Source: Novosphingobium sp049354825 (GTDB lineage Bacteria > Pseudomonadota > Alphaproteobacteria > Sphingomonadales > Sphingomonadaceae). From it: a stretch of 64,000 bases of DNA. The stretch lies in the NCBI RefSeq assembly GCF_049354825.1, contig NZ_CP186480.1, positions 2,480,001 through 2,544,000 on the forward strand, in the 5' to 3' direction. The translations under genes were made by a program, and so were the position numbers. This document shows, piece after piece, positions 18,462 through 27,457 of this stretch (positions are counted from its first letter, which is position 1; each line of letters begins with the position of its first letter). Under the pieces are notes generated by a model that made no database searches, had not been told where the DNA came from, and saw only the letters and a program-made list of their open reading frames with translations.

Positions 18462-19661
18462 ATGGAAGACGAGTTCTACCGCATCAAGCGCCTGCCGCCT
18501 TATGTCATCGCCGAAGTCAACGGCATGCGGGCCGCGGCACGCGCGGCCGGACGCGACATCATCGACCTTGGCATGGGCAACCCGGACTTGCCGCCGCCCG
18601 CGCACGTGATCGACAAGCTGTGCGAGGTTGCGCACAAGCCCGACGCGCACGGTTATTCCGCGTCCGCCGGGATCCCGGGGATCCGCAAGGCGCAGGCGAA
18701 TTATTACGGACGCCGCTTCGGCGTCGAGGTCGACCCAGCCACCGAAGTGGTCATGACGATGGGCAGCAAGGAAGGCCTCGCCAGCCTTGCCACCGCCATC
18801 ACCGCGCCCGGCGACGTGGTGCTGGCGCCAAATCCCAGCTACCCGATCCATACGTTCGGCTTCATCATCGCCGGCGCCACGATCCGCAGCGTGCCGACGA
18901 CCCCGGACGAGAATTACTTCCGTTCGCTGGAGCGGGCGATGGCCTTTACCGTTCCGCGCCCCTCGATCCTGGTGGTCAACTACCCCTCCAATCCGACCGC
19001 CGAAACGGTCGACCTTGCCTTCTACGAACGGCTGGTCGCCTGGGCCAAGGCCAACAAGGTCTGGATCATTTCCGACCTCGCCTATTCGGAGCTCTATTAC
19101 GACGGCGTGCCGACCGCCTCGATCCTGCAGGTGCCCGGCGCCAAGGACATCGCGATCGAGTTCACATCGCTGAGCAAGACGTTCTCGATGGCCGGCTGGC
19201 GGGTCGGCTTCGCGGTCGGCAACGCGCGGCTGATCGCGGCGATGACGCGGGTAAAGTCGTACCTCGATTACGGCGCGTTCACACCTATCCAGGCGGCTGC
19301 CTGCGCGGCGCTCAACGGGCCGCAGGACATCGTCGAGAAGAACCGCCAGCTTTACCAGAAGCGCCGCGACGTGATGGTCGAGGCATTCGGCCGCGCCGGC
19401 TGGGACATTCCGAGCCCGCGCGCCTCGATGTTCGCCTGGGCGCCGCTGCCGCCGGCGCTGAAGGATATGGGCAGCCTGGAGTTTTCCAAGCAACTGCTTA
19501 CCCACGCGGAAGTCGCGGTCGCACCCGGCGTCGGCTACGGCGAGGACGGCGAAGGCTTCGTGCGCATTGCCATGGTCGAGAACGAGCAGCGGCTGCGCCA
19601 GGCGGCGCGCAACATCAAGCGCTACCTCGCCTCGATGGGCGTCAACGCGACCGCCGCCTGA
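18462..19661 (+). CDS. Class I/II PLP aminotransferase (AlaC-like, alanine/glutamate-pyruvate type)
   Basis: Cytoplasmic PLP enzyme of 399 residues. The Schiff-base lysine is K239 in SLSKTFSMAGWRVGF, with Asp205 (SDLAYSEL) for the pyridine nitrogen, Asn177 (NYPSNPTA) and Arg247. The start, MEDEFYRIKRLPPYVIAEVN, and its overall layout fit the AlaC/YfdZ group, which makes alanine from pyruvate and glutamate. LL-diaminopimelate aminotransferase-like and MetC-like activities are alternatives in the same family. It is divergent from phaC across a 124-bp gap. Confidence 0.85.
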   Translation: MEDEFYRIKRLPPYVIAEVNGMRAAARAAGRDIIDLGMGNPDLPPPAHVIDKLCEVAHKPDAHGYSASAGIPGIRKAQANYYGRRFGVEVDPATEVVMTMGSKEGLASLATAITAPGDVVLAPNPSYPIHTFGFIIAGATIRSVPTTPDENYFRSLERAMAFTVPRPSILVVNYPSNPTAETVDLAFYERLVAWAKANKVWIISDLAYSELYYDGVPTASILQVPGAKDIAIEFTSLSKTFSMAGWRVGFAVGNARLIAAMTRVKSYLDYGAFTPIQAAACAALNGPQDIVEKNRQLYQKRRDVMVEAFGRAGWDIPSPRASMFAWAPLPPALKDMGSLEFSKQLLTHAEVAVAPGVGYGEDGEGFVRIAMVENEQRLRQAARNIKRYLASMGVNATAA

Positions 19662-19785
19662 CCGCGCGCCGGGCGCGGGTCAGGCCAAATTAAGGCTGAT
19701 TGTTAACGGGTGCCGGTGCGGGCGCAGCTAAGCCCGCGCGAACGGCCCTCGTCGCGAGTGGCCGCATGGGTCTGGGAAGCATCGA

Positions 19786-20517
19786 TTGCCCGAATTCGCC
19801 TGGCTTGCGCCGGCGGAGGTCCCGCCGCGCGCCGACTTGCGCCTGTGCGGATGGTCTCTGACCGAACCGGACACCGCGCTTGCCCCGGGCGCCGGCGCCG
19901 CGATCCTGATGCCCGACAGCCATCTTGCCGGCGTCGGTGCCGCGCCGCTCGAACTTGCCGCCCGGCGCGCGCTGGTGCTCGACGTGGCCGACCCGGCGCG
20001 CCGCACCCACCTGCTGCGCGCCGGCGCGGGCGAGGTGCTGGGCCCCGGCGCCGGCCTGCCCGAAGTGGAGGTGCGCGCCGCGCGGATGCTGCGCATGGCC
20101 GCGGCGCTGCCGCGGCGGCGCTGGGCGGGATCGCTGATGCTCGACCTGATGGTGCGGGACGGCTTCGCGAACGGCCATGCGCTTGGCCTCCATCCGCGCG
20201 AATTCGCGCTGGCATGGCGGCTGGCGGAGGCCGGCGGCGAGCCGGTCAGCGTCGAGGTGCTGCTGCGCGACGTCTGGCGGCTGCGGTTCCGGCCCGAGAC
20301 CAATACGCTGCCGGTCCACGCCAGCCGCTTGCGCGCCAAGATGCGCGCCGCGGGGCTCGGCAGCCTGCGCCTCGAGGCGGGTGAGGACGGCTATCGCTTC
20401 ATTCTGGCGCCGCGCTGCCCGGCCGAACTGGACGCCCATGTGCGGATCGGCGACAAGGACGCCCAGCACCCGGCCCCGCAGCCGGCGCTGCTGGGCGAGG
20501 AGCTGGATCATGGGTGA
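19786..20517 (+). CDS. OmpR-type winged-helix protein with a degenerate receiver-like N-terminus
   Basis: A 243-residue protein. The C-terminal part (about 115-207) is a typical OmpR/PhoB winged helix: LHPREFALAWRLAEAGGE, VLLRDVWRL, NTLPVHASRLRAKM and a wing LEAGEDGYRF. The N-terminal 110 residues end in RTHLLRAGAGEVLGPG, which resembles the last helix and strand of a receiver domain with the conserved Lys lost. No phosphoacceptor Asp with normal spacing is visible, so phosphorylation-independent control is likely. The start is TTG after GGGAAG. It overlaps the crotonase gene by 8 bp. Confidence 0.72.
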   Translation: MPEFAWLAPAEVPPRADLRLCGWSLTEPDTALAPGAGAAILMPDSHLAGVGAAPLELAARRALVLDVADPARRTHLLRAGAGEVLGPGAGLPEVEVRAARMLRMAAALPRRRWAGSLMLDLMVRDGFANGHALGLHPREFALAWRLAEAGGEPVSVEVLLRDVWRLRFRPETNTLPVHASRLRAKMRAAGLGSLRLEAGEDGYRFILAPRCPAELDAHVRIGDKDAQHPAPQPALLGEELDHG

Positions 20518-21322
20518 AACGAGGCAGTTCGGCGCGGAAGGCCGCGTCACGCTGACGATGACGGGCAGCGGCGTCGCCGAGGTCGTGCTGGCACGCGGCG
20601 ACAAGATGAATGCGCTCGACCCGGCGATGTTCGAGGCGCTGATCGCGGCCGGTCACGCCCTGTTCGACATGTCCGGATTGCGCTGCGTCGTATTGTCGGG
20701 CGAAGGCCGCGCGTTCTGCGCCGGGCTCGACATGGCGAGCATGGCGGCGCTGGGCGGCGGCGAAGGCGCGATCACCGATCGCACGCACGGCAATGCCAAC
20801 CATTTTCAGCAGGTGGCGCTGCAGTGGCGCAAGCTGCCGGTGCCGGTCATCGCGGCGATCCACGGGGTCTGCTTCGGCGGCGGGCTGCAGATCGCCTGCG
20901 GCGCCGACGTCCGCGTGGTCCATCCGGAGGCGCGCCTGTCGGTGATGGAGATGAAGTGGGGCATCGTCCCCGACATGGCCGGCTACGTGTTGTGGAAGGG
21001 GACCGTGCGCGACGACGTGCTGCGCGAGCTGACTTATACCAATCGCGAATTTTCAGGCGCCGAGGCACAGGTGCTGGGCTTCGCCACCCTGGTCGATGCC
21101 GATCCACGCGCCCGCGCCGCAGCGATCGCGGCAGACATCGCCGCGCGCAACCCGCATGCGATCCGCGCCGCCAAGCGCCTGTTCGGGCGCTACCTGGGCG
21201 AGGACGAGCGCGCCATCCTGATGGCCGAGAGCGTCGAGCAGCACGCGCTGGTCGGTAGCCGCAACCAGGTCGAGGCGGTCAGGGCGCAGATGGAGCGGCG
21301 GGCGCCGGACTTCGCCGACTGA
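20510..21322 (+). CDS. Crotonase/enoyl-CoA hydratase family protein
   Basis: A 270-residue crotonase-fold enzyme acting on an acyl-CoA thioester. The two oxyanion-hole segments are AFCAGLDMASM (68-78) and CFGGGLQIACGAD (121-133). The segment MKWGIVPDMAG follows, where the family keeps its catalytic acids. The exact reaction (hydration, isomerisation or hydrolysis) is not decided by these motifs. GAGGAG precedes the ATG, and the gene overlaps the end of the winged-helix gene, so the two are probably co-expressed. Confidence 0.88.
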   Translation: MGETRQFGAEGRVTLTMTGSGVAEVVLARGDKMNALDPAMFEALIAAGHALFDMSGLRCVVLSGEGRAFCAGLDMASMAALGGGEGAITDRTHGNANHFQQVALQWRKLPVPVIAAIHGVCFGGGLQIACGADVRVVHPEARLSVMEMKWGIVPDMAGYVLWKGTVRDDVLRELTYTNREFSGAEAQVLGFATLVDADPRARAAAIAADIAARNPHAIRAAKRLFGRYLGEDERAILMAESVEQHALVGSRNQVEAVRAQMERRAPDFAD

Positions 21323-21652
21323 GGCGCAACTCCGCCCCCGGGCCATGGGACAACCCGGGGGGCGGAGCCGCGACCCGTGCCGCCGGTGGGGACGGCACAG
21401 GGGAAGCGATCGTGGCGAACGCGGCAGCTTGTCCCTAGCGCGCCCGCCCTATCGCCAGACCCGCGGCCGATGCGGAGCATCGGCGCATGGTTCTGTCTAA
21501 CCGTTGTCAGTCTAGCCGGCGCACGCCGCCGCGCCCAACGACCGCTGCTCATCAGAGTGATCGTGCGGGCCGATTACTTGCGGGCGCAGGCCCGCCACTT
21601 GCCCGCTCGGGCCGCGCCACCTAAAGCGCGCATCCGCCTTTCGGAGACCAAT
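21323..21652 (+). other. 330-bp intergenic region with a GC-rich hairpin
   Basis: No coding frame with a ribosome site is seen here. A hairpin with arms 21330-21342 (CTCCGCCCCCGGG) and 21354-21367 (CCCGGGGGGCGGAG), one bulge, starts 8 bp after the crotonase stop and may end that transcript, though it lacks a T-run. A shorter stem GTGCCG/CGGCAC follows. The rest should carry the promoter of the nitronate monooxygenase gene; no clear -35/-10 pair stands out. Confidence 0.5.
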
Positions 21653-22678
21653 ATGACCGACACCCCGCGCACCGCAGCCCTGATGAAGCGCGGCGCCGAT
21701 TTCCTCGGCTGCGAGCACGCGGTGCTGTGCGGGGCGATGAGCTGGGTGTCGGAGCGCAACCTGGTCAGCGCGATCAGCGAGGCGGGCGGTTTCGGCGTGG
21801 TCGCCTGCGGGGCGATGACCCCGGAACTGCTCGATGCCGAGATCGCCGCCACCAAAGCGCTGACGCAGCGGCCCTTCGGCGTGAACCTGATCACGATGCA
21901 CCCACAGCTGTTCGACCTGATCGCGGTCTGCGGCCGCCACGGCGTCGGCCATGTCGTGCTGGCCGGCGGCATCCCGCCCAAGGGCAGCGTCGAGGCGATC
22001 AAGGCCGGCGATGGCGCCCATCCCGGTGCCAAGGTGATCTGCTTCGCGCCCACGCTGGCACTCGCCAAGAAGCTGCTGCGAAGCGGCGCCGACGCCATCG
22101 TGATAGAGGGGATGGAGGCCGGCGGCCACATCGGCCCGGTCTCGACCAGCGTGCTGGCGCAGGAAATCCTCCCCGCGCTCAGCGCCGAGGCGCTGGTCTT
22201 CGTCGCCGGCGGGATCGGCCGCGGCGAGGCGATTGCCGGCTATCTCGAAATGGGCGCCGCCGGCGTGCAGCTGGGGACCCGCTTTGCGTGCGCCAGCGAA
22301 TCGATCGCCCACCCCGCGTTCAAGCAGGCGTTCTTCCGTGCCAGTGCGCGCGATGCGGTCGCCAGCGTGCAGGTCGACCCGCGCCTTCCCGTGATCCCGG
22401 TCCGCGCGCTCAAGAACAAGGGCACCGAGGCGTTCACCGCCAAGCAGCTCGAGGTCGCCAAAGCGCTTGACGAGGACGGCATCGCGATGACCGAGGCGCA
22501 GCTCCAGATCGAGCATTACTGGGCCGGTGCGCTGCGCCGCGCGGTGATCGACGGCGATGTCGAGAACGGCAGCCTGATGGCCGGGCAGTCGGTCGGCATG
22601 GTCACCGCCGAAGAGCCGGTCCAGGTTATCATGGACCGCCTGATGGCCGAGTGCGAGGACGCGCTGGCCCGGCGCTGA
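21653..22678 (+). CDS. Nitronate monooxygenase family flavoprotein
   Basis: FMN-dependent TIM-barrel enzyme of the 2-nitropropane dioxygenase family (341 residues), which oxidises alkyl nitronates such as propionate-3-nitronate. The FMN phosphate and active-site motif EGMEAGGHIGPV carries the catalytic His159. The second phosphate site is FVAGGIGRGEAIAGYLEMGA, and GTRFACASES follows. Relatives include enoyl-ACP reductase FabK, but the AGGHxGP stretch with the early GAMSWVSE is usual for the monooxygenase. The start follows GGAGA. Confidence 0.88.
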   Translation: MTDTPRTAALMKRGADFLGCEHAVLCGAMSWVSERNLVSAISEAGGFGVVACGAMTPELLDAEIAATKALTQRPFGVNLITMHPQLFDLIAVCGRHGVGHVVLAGGIPPKGSVEAIKAGDGAHPGAKVICFAPTLALAKKLLRSGADAIVIEGMEAGGHIGPVSTSVLAQEILPALSAEALVFVAGGIGRGEAIAGYLEMGAAGVQLGTRFACASESIAHPAFKQAFFRASARDAVASVQVDPRLPVIPVRALKNKGTEAFTAKQLEVAKALDEDGIAMTEAQLQIEHYWAGALRRAVIDGDVENGSLMAGQSVGMVTAEEPVQVIMDRLMAECEDALARR

Positions 22679-22746
22679 AAAGGGCTTGGCGTTCCATCCG
22701 GCCCGCCTATGCTGGCGGCGCGGGAACGATATCAGGAGCCTGATCG

Positions 22747-23616
22747 ATGTGCGACGAATTCACCGCTGCCGATGAGGACGCCGCGCTGGCCCGCAAGGGG
22801 CTGAGCCGCCGCGAATTCGCCGCGCTCGGCGCCGTCGGCGCGCTCGCCGCCTGCACGACCACGAAGGGCGCCGACGGCGGCGCGCTGACGGAAACCAACG
22901 TCGCGATTCCGACCAGCGACGGCACCGCCGATGCGCTGTTCGTCCATCCTGCCAAGGGGCGTCACCCCGGCATCGTGATGTGGCCCGACATCGCGGGCCT
23001 GCGCCCCGCCTTCATGGAAATGGCCCGCCGGCTGGCCGGGTCGGGCTACGCGGTGCTGCTGGTCAACCACTACTACCGCGGCATGAAGGCGCCGATCACG
23101 CAGGCCTTTTCGGAATACCGCACGGCCGAAGGGCAGGCCAAGCTCAAGCCGCTGATCGCCACGCTCAGCCCCGAACACGCCGCCACCGATGCGCAGGCCT
23201 TCATCGGCTGGCTCGACAAGCAGGGCGCGGTCGACACCGCCCGCGGGGTCGGCGTGCAGGGCTATTGCCAGACCGGCGGCTACGGTGTGCGCAGCGCCGC
23301 CGCGGTGCCGGCGCGGGTGCGTCAGGCGTGCTCGTTTCACGGCGCCGGGCTGGTCGGCGATACGGCAACCGCGCCGTCGAAACTGCTGCCGGCGACCCGG
23401 GCCGAATACCTGTTCGCGATCGCCCGCAACGACGATGCCAAGGCGCCGACCGACAAGGACGCACTGCGCGCCGCGGCGGCCGCTGCCGGCAAGATGGCCG
23501 AGATCGAGGTCTACAACGCCGACCACGGCTGGTGCGTACCCGATTCCCCGTCCTACGACCGCGCCGAGGCAGAGCGCGCCTGGGCCCGGCTGCTCGATCA
23601 TTATGCGCGGCTCTGA
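22747..23616 (+). CDS. Dienelactone hydrolase family protein, exported by a Tat-like signal
   Basis: Alpha/beta hydrolase of 289 residues. The N-terminus has a twin-arginine motif SRREF (20-24) followed by a hydrophobic stretch ending in LAAC, so it may be a Tat-exported lipoprotein. The catalytic triad appears as Cys174 (GYCQTGG), an Asp at 229/230 (ARNDD) and His260 (NADHGWC). The nucleophile elbow has one extra residue compared with the usual GYCxGG. The family hydrolyses lactones and other esters; the natural substrate is unknown. It ends 3 bp from the convergent dipeptidase gene. Confidence 0.85.
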   Translation: MCDEFTAADEDAALARKGLSRREFAALGAVGALAACTTTKGADGGALTETNVAIPTSDGTADALFVHPAKGRHPGIVMWPDIAGLRPAFMEMARRLAGSGYAVLLVNHYYRGMKAPITQAFSEYRTAEGQAKLKPLIATLSPEHAATDAQAFIGWLDKQGAVDTARGVGVQGYCQTGGYGVRSAAAVPARVRQACSFHGAGLVGDTATAPSKLLPATRAEYLFAIARNDDAKAPTDKDALRAAAAAAGKMAEIEVYNADHGWCVPDSPSYDRAEAERAWARLLDHYARL

Positions 23617-23619
23617 CGC

Positions 23620-24903
23620 CTAGAAGGTGGTCGCGCTCTCGTAAGGCGGATCGGCCTTGTGCGCGGCGGCGAAGGCTTCCGCGGCCTTGAGCACGCGCAG
23701 GATGTTGCGGTCGGACAGTTTTTCCAGCTCGGCCTGGCTCCAGCCCCGCCGCGCCAGTTCGGTGAACAGCGCCGGATAGCCCGAAACGTCCTCCATGCCC
23801 TTCACAGCGACCTCGATCCCGTCAATGTCGCCGCCCAGGCCGACATGGTCGGCGCCGATGCGCTTCTTGATGTAGTCGAGGTGGTCGGCAACGTCGGCAA
23901 CGCTGCCGATCGGCATCGGGTTGGCCTTGACCCAGGCGTCGAGCGCGGACGCCGCCGCCTTGGGATCGCCGCGGTTCAGTGCGTCCTGGCGGGCCTTTTC
24001 GGCCGCCTTGCTGGCGTCCCACTGGCGCGTCGCCTCGACCACGTAGCTGGGATAGAAATTGACCATCACGATGCCGCCGTTGGTCTTGATCAGGTCGAGC
24101 ACGTCGTCAGGGACGTTGCGGGGATGGCTGTTGATCGCGCGGGCGTTCGAATGGCTGACGATCACCGGTGCGCGCGCCACCTCCAGTGCATCGCGCATCG
24201 TGTCGGCGCTGACGTGCGCCAGGTCCACCAGCATGCCGATGCGCTGCATTTCCTTGACCACGGTGCGGCCGAAGTCGGTCAGCCCGCCGTGGAGCGGGGC
24301 GTCGGTGGCGCTGTCGGCCCAGGGCGTGTTCTTGAAATGGGTCAGCGTCATGTAGCGGGCGCCCAGTTCGTACATCTGGCGCAGCACGCCCAGCGAGCCG
24401 CCGATCGAGTGGCCGCCCTCCATTCCCAGCATCGAGCCGACGCGCCCGGCCTTCATTGCCCCCTCGACGCAGGCGGCGGTGCCGCACAGCTGCATGTCGC
24501 GCGGGTTCTGCGCGATCACGCGCTTCATCACGTCGATCTGTTCCAGGGTTGCCTGCACCGCCTGCTGGTCGGTCAGCCCGGCCGACACGTAGACCGACCA
24601 GATCTGCGCGCCGAGGTGACCTTTGCGAATGCGGGCCAGGTCGGTCATCATCGGGGCAAGGCCGGCGGCGGCATCGGCGGTGTTGGTGGTGTCGCGAAAA
24701 TCGAACGCGCCCGGCTGGCCCGGCACGCCCAGCACGTCCTTGCGCCGGTCGCGCAGCTGCTCGGGCACGTCGTTGTGCGCATCCATGACCGGCGCGGCCT
24801 TGAGCGCGGCCAGTGCCACCTGCTCGGGAGTGGGGGCGGCCAGCGCGGGAAACGAACAGGCGGCGGAGGCGAGCAGCGCAAGGCGCGTCAGGGTGCGAGT
24901 CAT
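23620..24903 (-). CDS. Membrane-dipeptidase family (M19) zinc peptidase, secreted
   Basis: Renal-dipeptidase-like enzyme, 427 residues, with a cleavable signal ending in FPALAA. The binuclear zinc ligands are visible: His43 and Asp45 in DAHNDVP, the bridging Glu in GMEGGHS, and histidines in DLAHVS and VSHSNARA, with the Asp in GGDIDG. It probably cleaves dipeptides, D-configured ones included, in the periplasm. I start at 24903 because this gives a clean signal peptide; an in-frame ATG at 24942 would lie inside the neighbouring terminator. Confidence 0.92.
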   Translation of the reverse strand: MTRTLTRLALLASAACSFPALAAPTPEQVALAALKAAPVMDAHNDVPEQLRDRRKDVLGVPGQPGAFDFRDTTNTADAAAGLAPMMTDLARIRKGHLGAQIWSVYVSAGLTDQQAVQATLEQIDVMKRVIAQNPRDMQLCGTAACVEGAMKAGRVGSMLGMEGGHSIGGSLGVLRQMYELGARYMTLTHFKNTPWADSATDAPLHGGLTDFGRTVVKEMQRIGMLVDLAHVSADTMRDALEVARAPVIVSHSNARAINSHPRNVPDDVLDLIKTNGGIVMVNFYPSYVVEATRQWDASKAAEKARQDALNRGDPKAAASALDAWVKANPMPIGSVADVADHLDYIKKRIGADHVGLGGDIDGIEVAVKGMEDVSGYPALFTELARRGWSQAELEKLSDRNILRVLKAAEAFAAAHKADPPYESATTF

Positions 24904-24943
24904 GGCGGCGAGATTACGGCCCGCCGCGCGCGGCGCAAGCAAA

Positions 24944-24971
24944 GACCCGCCCGGCGTGTGCCGGGCGGGTC
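24944..24971 (-). terminator. Terminator of the Pro/Ala-rich membrane protein gene
   Basis: Perfect 12-bp stem GACCCGCCCGGC (24944-24955) and its complement (24960-24971) around a GTGT loop. On the minus strand it is followed by TTTGCTTGC. It lies 41 bp past the stop of the gene at 25013-25987. Confidence 0.85.
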
Positions 24972-25012
24972 AGTTGCAGCGCGTTGCCGCGCGGCGGGGG
25001 CTTTGCCCGAGA

Positions 25013-25987
25013 TCAGGCGTCGGTCAGCTCGCGGCTGGGCGCAGCGGCCGGGCGCAGGCTGTTCCAGTCGTAGCTCGTGCCGGTGCGCGTCTCGCTGCGC
25101 GCAGGTTCGCCGCGCTGGTCCTGCCGGGCGATCATGCCCTGCATCATCAGGCGGGCCCGGCGGCGACGCGCCTTGGGCGAGCGGAACGGGTTGGCCTCAT
25201 CGGGCTCGGCGCGGGTCATGCGGTCCAGCATCTCGGCGCGGCCCTCGGGCGTCGAGGGAACGCGCTGCAGCGCCAGCGCGCCGGCACCGATACCGGCCGC
25301 GGCGGCCTCGCCGTACGAAGGCGTGACGGCCGCGGGTTCGTAAGCCGGACGCATGCTCTCGGCCGGTTCGCTCGCCACCACGGGAACCTCGGCGACCGGG
25401 GTGTCGATCGCCGTTTCCTCGACATAGTCATCGGCGGTCACCCGGCGGCGGCGCGAAGCGGCGATGGCGACACCGCCCAGGGCGAGGATTCCCGCCAGCC
25501 CGGCCAGTGCCAGGACATTGCCGTTATCCGCGGGCGACGTGGTTGCCGCGGGCGCCGGGGCAGGCACCGCGACCGGAGCCGGATCGATCGGCGCGGGCGC
25601 AGCCGCCTCGGCATTCGGCAGCGGCGCGGCTGCGGCAGGAGCAGCGGCTACAGGCGCCGCCGCAATCGGGGCAGCGCTACGCGCCGTGCTGGTCGAAGCC
25701 GAGTGGCTGGTCGCGGTGCGGGTGGCCGTGCGGTCGGCCGGGGCGGCGCCGCTGCTGCGGGCGGGCGCCGCCTTGCTGGCGGTCGTGGTGGGTGCCGTCG
25801 CCGCTGGCGCAGCGCTGGGCGCCGGGGCCGGATCGAACGAGGGCAGCACGATCGTCGGGGCAGGGGCGGGGGCGGGTGCCGGCGCCGCTGCGGGCACGGC
25901 TTCCTGCGCAAACGCGGGGGTGGCAAAAGCCAGCGTCGCGGCAATCGCGACGGGGGCCAGGCGAAGGGTGTGAATGTTGGTGCTCAT
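25013..25987 (-). CDS. Pro/Ala-rich single-pass membrane protein, function unknown
   Basis: A 324-residue protein. The signal peptide ends in FATPAFAQ. A long Ala/Pro/Thr-rich region predicted to be disordered follows (about 25-155), then one TM segment VLALAGLAGILALGGVAIA and a basic stop RRRR, leaving about 130 residues in the cytoplasm. The tail has a basic patch KARRRRARLMMQGMIARQ. The layout of an extracytoplasmic low-complexity stalk with an inner-membrane anchor is common in sphingomonads; I do not recognise a family. The start at 25987 is the ATG that gives a proper signal. Confidence 0.7.
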   Translation of the reverse strand: MSTNIHTLRLAPVAIAATLAFATPAFAQEAVPAAAPAPAPAPAPTIVLPSFDPAPAPSAAPAATAPTTTASKAAPARSSGAAPADRTATRTATSHSASTSTARSAAPIAAAPVAAAPAAAAPLPNAEAAAPAPIDPAPVAVPAPAPAATTSPADNGNVLALAGLAGILALGGVAIAASRRRRVTADDYVEETAIDTPVAEVPVVASEPAESMRPAYEPAAVTPSYGEAAAAGIGAGALALQRVPSTPEGRAEMLDRMTRAEPDEANPFRSPKARRRRARLMMQGMIARQDQRGEPARSETRTGTSYDWNSLRPAAAPSRELTDA

Positions 25988-26109
25988 GGTTCGGCGGCAA
26001 TGCAGGGGCGCCGAAAACCGTTTCCTGAACAGGTCCCGATTCAGGACCAACCGTGTCGAACTGCGCGATGAACCGAGCGACTGCGCAACAATATTTCACG
26101 ATTTCTGCG

Positions 26110-26919
26110 TCAAATTTGCACCACTTCGACCTGCTGGCGAAGCATTTCCGCAGATCCGAACACGGTCAGGAAGGACACGTCGGCGGCGTCGCGGCCGACG
26201 CCGATCTTGGCCATCTCGCCTTCGTGAGCCATCCCGGTGGCATCGACCAGGTGCCATTCGCCGGCCAGGAAAACCTCGGCAACGGCGTGGAAATCGGGCG
26301 GCGTGACGCGCGGCGCAAAGACGCTGGCAAAGCGCGCGGGGATGTTGGAGGCGCGCGCCAGTGCGATCATCACGTGGGCGAAATCGCGGCAGACACCCTC
26401 GCGGCTGACGTACGTGACCAGCGCGTCGGTCTGGCTGTCGCTGCTGCCGGCGCGATAGGCGATGTGCTGGCCGATCCAGTCACGGATCGCGGCGATGCGA
26501 TCACCGCCCTGGGTGCCGGGAAACTCGTCGTCGACCAGCGCGGCGAAGGTCTCGACCGGGCAGTAGCGCGACCCGAACAGGTACTCGACCGTCTCGCCCG
26601 GCAACTGGTGCATCGGCACCGCGGCCAGGCCGGCGACGTCGCGCACGATGCGCTGGATTTCGATTGTGGCCGTATAGTCGACGGTCAGGCGCTGGTCGGC
26701 GCGCAGCCAGATGCGGTCGCCGATGCCGTCGTGGCCCGAAACGCGGGCGAAATGCGCGACGGGTGAGATATCGATCCAGGCCTTGTCGATGCGCTGCTCG
26801 GGCAGAACCGCCGCCTCGATCTGCAGCAGCAGGTCGGTCGGGCAGGCCAGCTTGTAATCGATGTGGGCGTGCAGGCTGAGCCGGGTGTTGGTGGGGCGGG
26901 CGATATCGGCTGAAGTCAT
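26110..26919 (-). CDS. Transglutaminase-like cysteine peptidase family protein
   Basis: A 269-residue cytoplasmic protein. An N-terminal beta-domain is followed by a transglutaminase-like core with the triad Cys177 (REGVCRDFAHV), His211 (DFHAVAEVFL) and Asp226 (WHLVDATGM). It matches the bacterial transglutaminase family protein group often linked to peptide or cyanophycin-like chemistry; the substrate is unknown. No signal peptide is present. A divergent partner is absent and it appears to stand alone. Confidence 0.85.
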   Translation of the reverse strand: MTSADIARPTNTRLSLHAHIDYKLACPTDLLLQIEAAVLPEQRIDKAWIDISPVAHFARVSGHDGIGDRIWLRADQRLTVDYTATIEIQRIVRDVAGLAAVPMHQLPGETVEYLFGSRYCPVETFAALVDDEFPGTQGGDRIAAIRDWIGQHIAYRAGSSDSQTDALVTYVSREGVCRDFAHVMIALARASNIPARFASVFAPRVTPPDFHAVAEVFLAGEWHLVDATGMAHEGEMAKIGVGRDAADVSFLTVFGSAEMLRQQVEVVQI

Positions 26920-27030
26920 GCCCCGGCGAATGCACGGGCCGCGCGGCTGTTCCGCGCGGCCCGCAATCTATGCCCGCGCGGCTGATCCGCGCGGTCCGAA
27001 ATAGCTCTTTTTTGTAGCGGCGCCGAGTGG

Positions 27031-27180
27031 TCAGACCGCGCCGCGGCCGCGCACGAAGTGGACGACCAGCGCGATCACCGCGACGACCAGGACGATGTGG
27101 ATGACGCCGGCGGTGACGTGGAAGGCGAAGACGCCCAGCAGCCACAGGACGGCAAGGACGATGGCGATGGTCAGCAGCAT
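27031..27180 (-). CDS. Lmo0937-like small membrane protein
   Basis: A 49-residue, almost wholly hydrophobic protein with two TM helices (LLTIAIVLAVLWLLGVF and VIHIVLVVAVIALVVHFV) and a short basic tail, matching the Lmo0937 family. I take the ATG at 27180, which gives the usual length; an upstream in-frame start at 27216 would sit inside the promoter. An EcfG-type promoter lies 36 bp ahead. A membrane stress role is likely but unproven. Confidence 0.8.
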   Translation of the reverse strand: MLLTIAIVLAVLWLLGVFAFHVTAGVIHIVLVVAVIALVVHFVRGRGAV

Positions 27181-27216
27181 GGCAGGAACCCCGGGTAGTG
27201 GAACGAAGGTCTGCAC

Positions 27217-27241
27217 AACGCCCCGTCGACCTGCCTGTTCC
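27217..27241 (-). promoter_or_regulatory. EcfG-type general stress promoter for the small membrane protein
   Basis: On the minus strand GGAAC (27237-27241), a 16-bp spacer and CGTT (27217-27220) match the alphaproteobacterial EcfG consensus GGAAC-N16/17-CGTT exactly. The -10 lies 36 bp before the ATG at 27180. The -35 overlaps the stop codon of the upstream small gene. Confidence 0.75.
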
Positions 27242-27390
27242 TAATGACGCTTGAAGTACTGCACATCGCGCTCGTGCTGCTCTGCGCCGGCACGGCTATC
27301 GAAGGTGCCAAGGTTGCGGCGCTTGCCGGTCTTGGGGTCGACCTTGCGCGAATAGAGGCGGTATTCGCCCGACTTGAGCTTGCGGATCAT
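27241..27390 (-). CDS. Conserved 49-residue basic protein, function unknown
   Basis: Begins MIRKLKSGEYRLYSRK and continues with KTGKRRNLGTFDSRA, ending in HERDVQYFKRH. Proteins of this size and sequence are, as far as I recall, common in sphingomonads and other alphaproteobacteria without known function. The short in-frame form (start 27390) fits the family; an upstream start at 27474 would add 28 Arg-rich residues. On its own strand a GGAAC with a looser -10 (GGTT, 17 bp away) lies upstream, so stress control is possible. Confidence 0.75.
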   Translation of the reverse strand: MIRKLKSGEYRLYSRKVDPKTGKRRNLGTFDSRAGAEQHERDVQYFKRH

Positions 27391-27457
27391 CGCGGCGTCT
27401 CCACGCTTCGCCCCGCGGGATCGCAACCGTTCGGCGCGGCGCCGCGTTCCCGCCGAT

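Noticed and set aside
23659..25326. Long plus-strand frame opposite the dipeptidase.
   Set aside because: The minus-strand protein has a full zinc site and signal peptide; the plus frame is Arg/Gly/Ala-rich without any motif.
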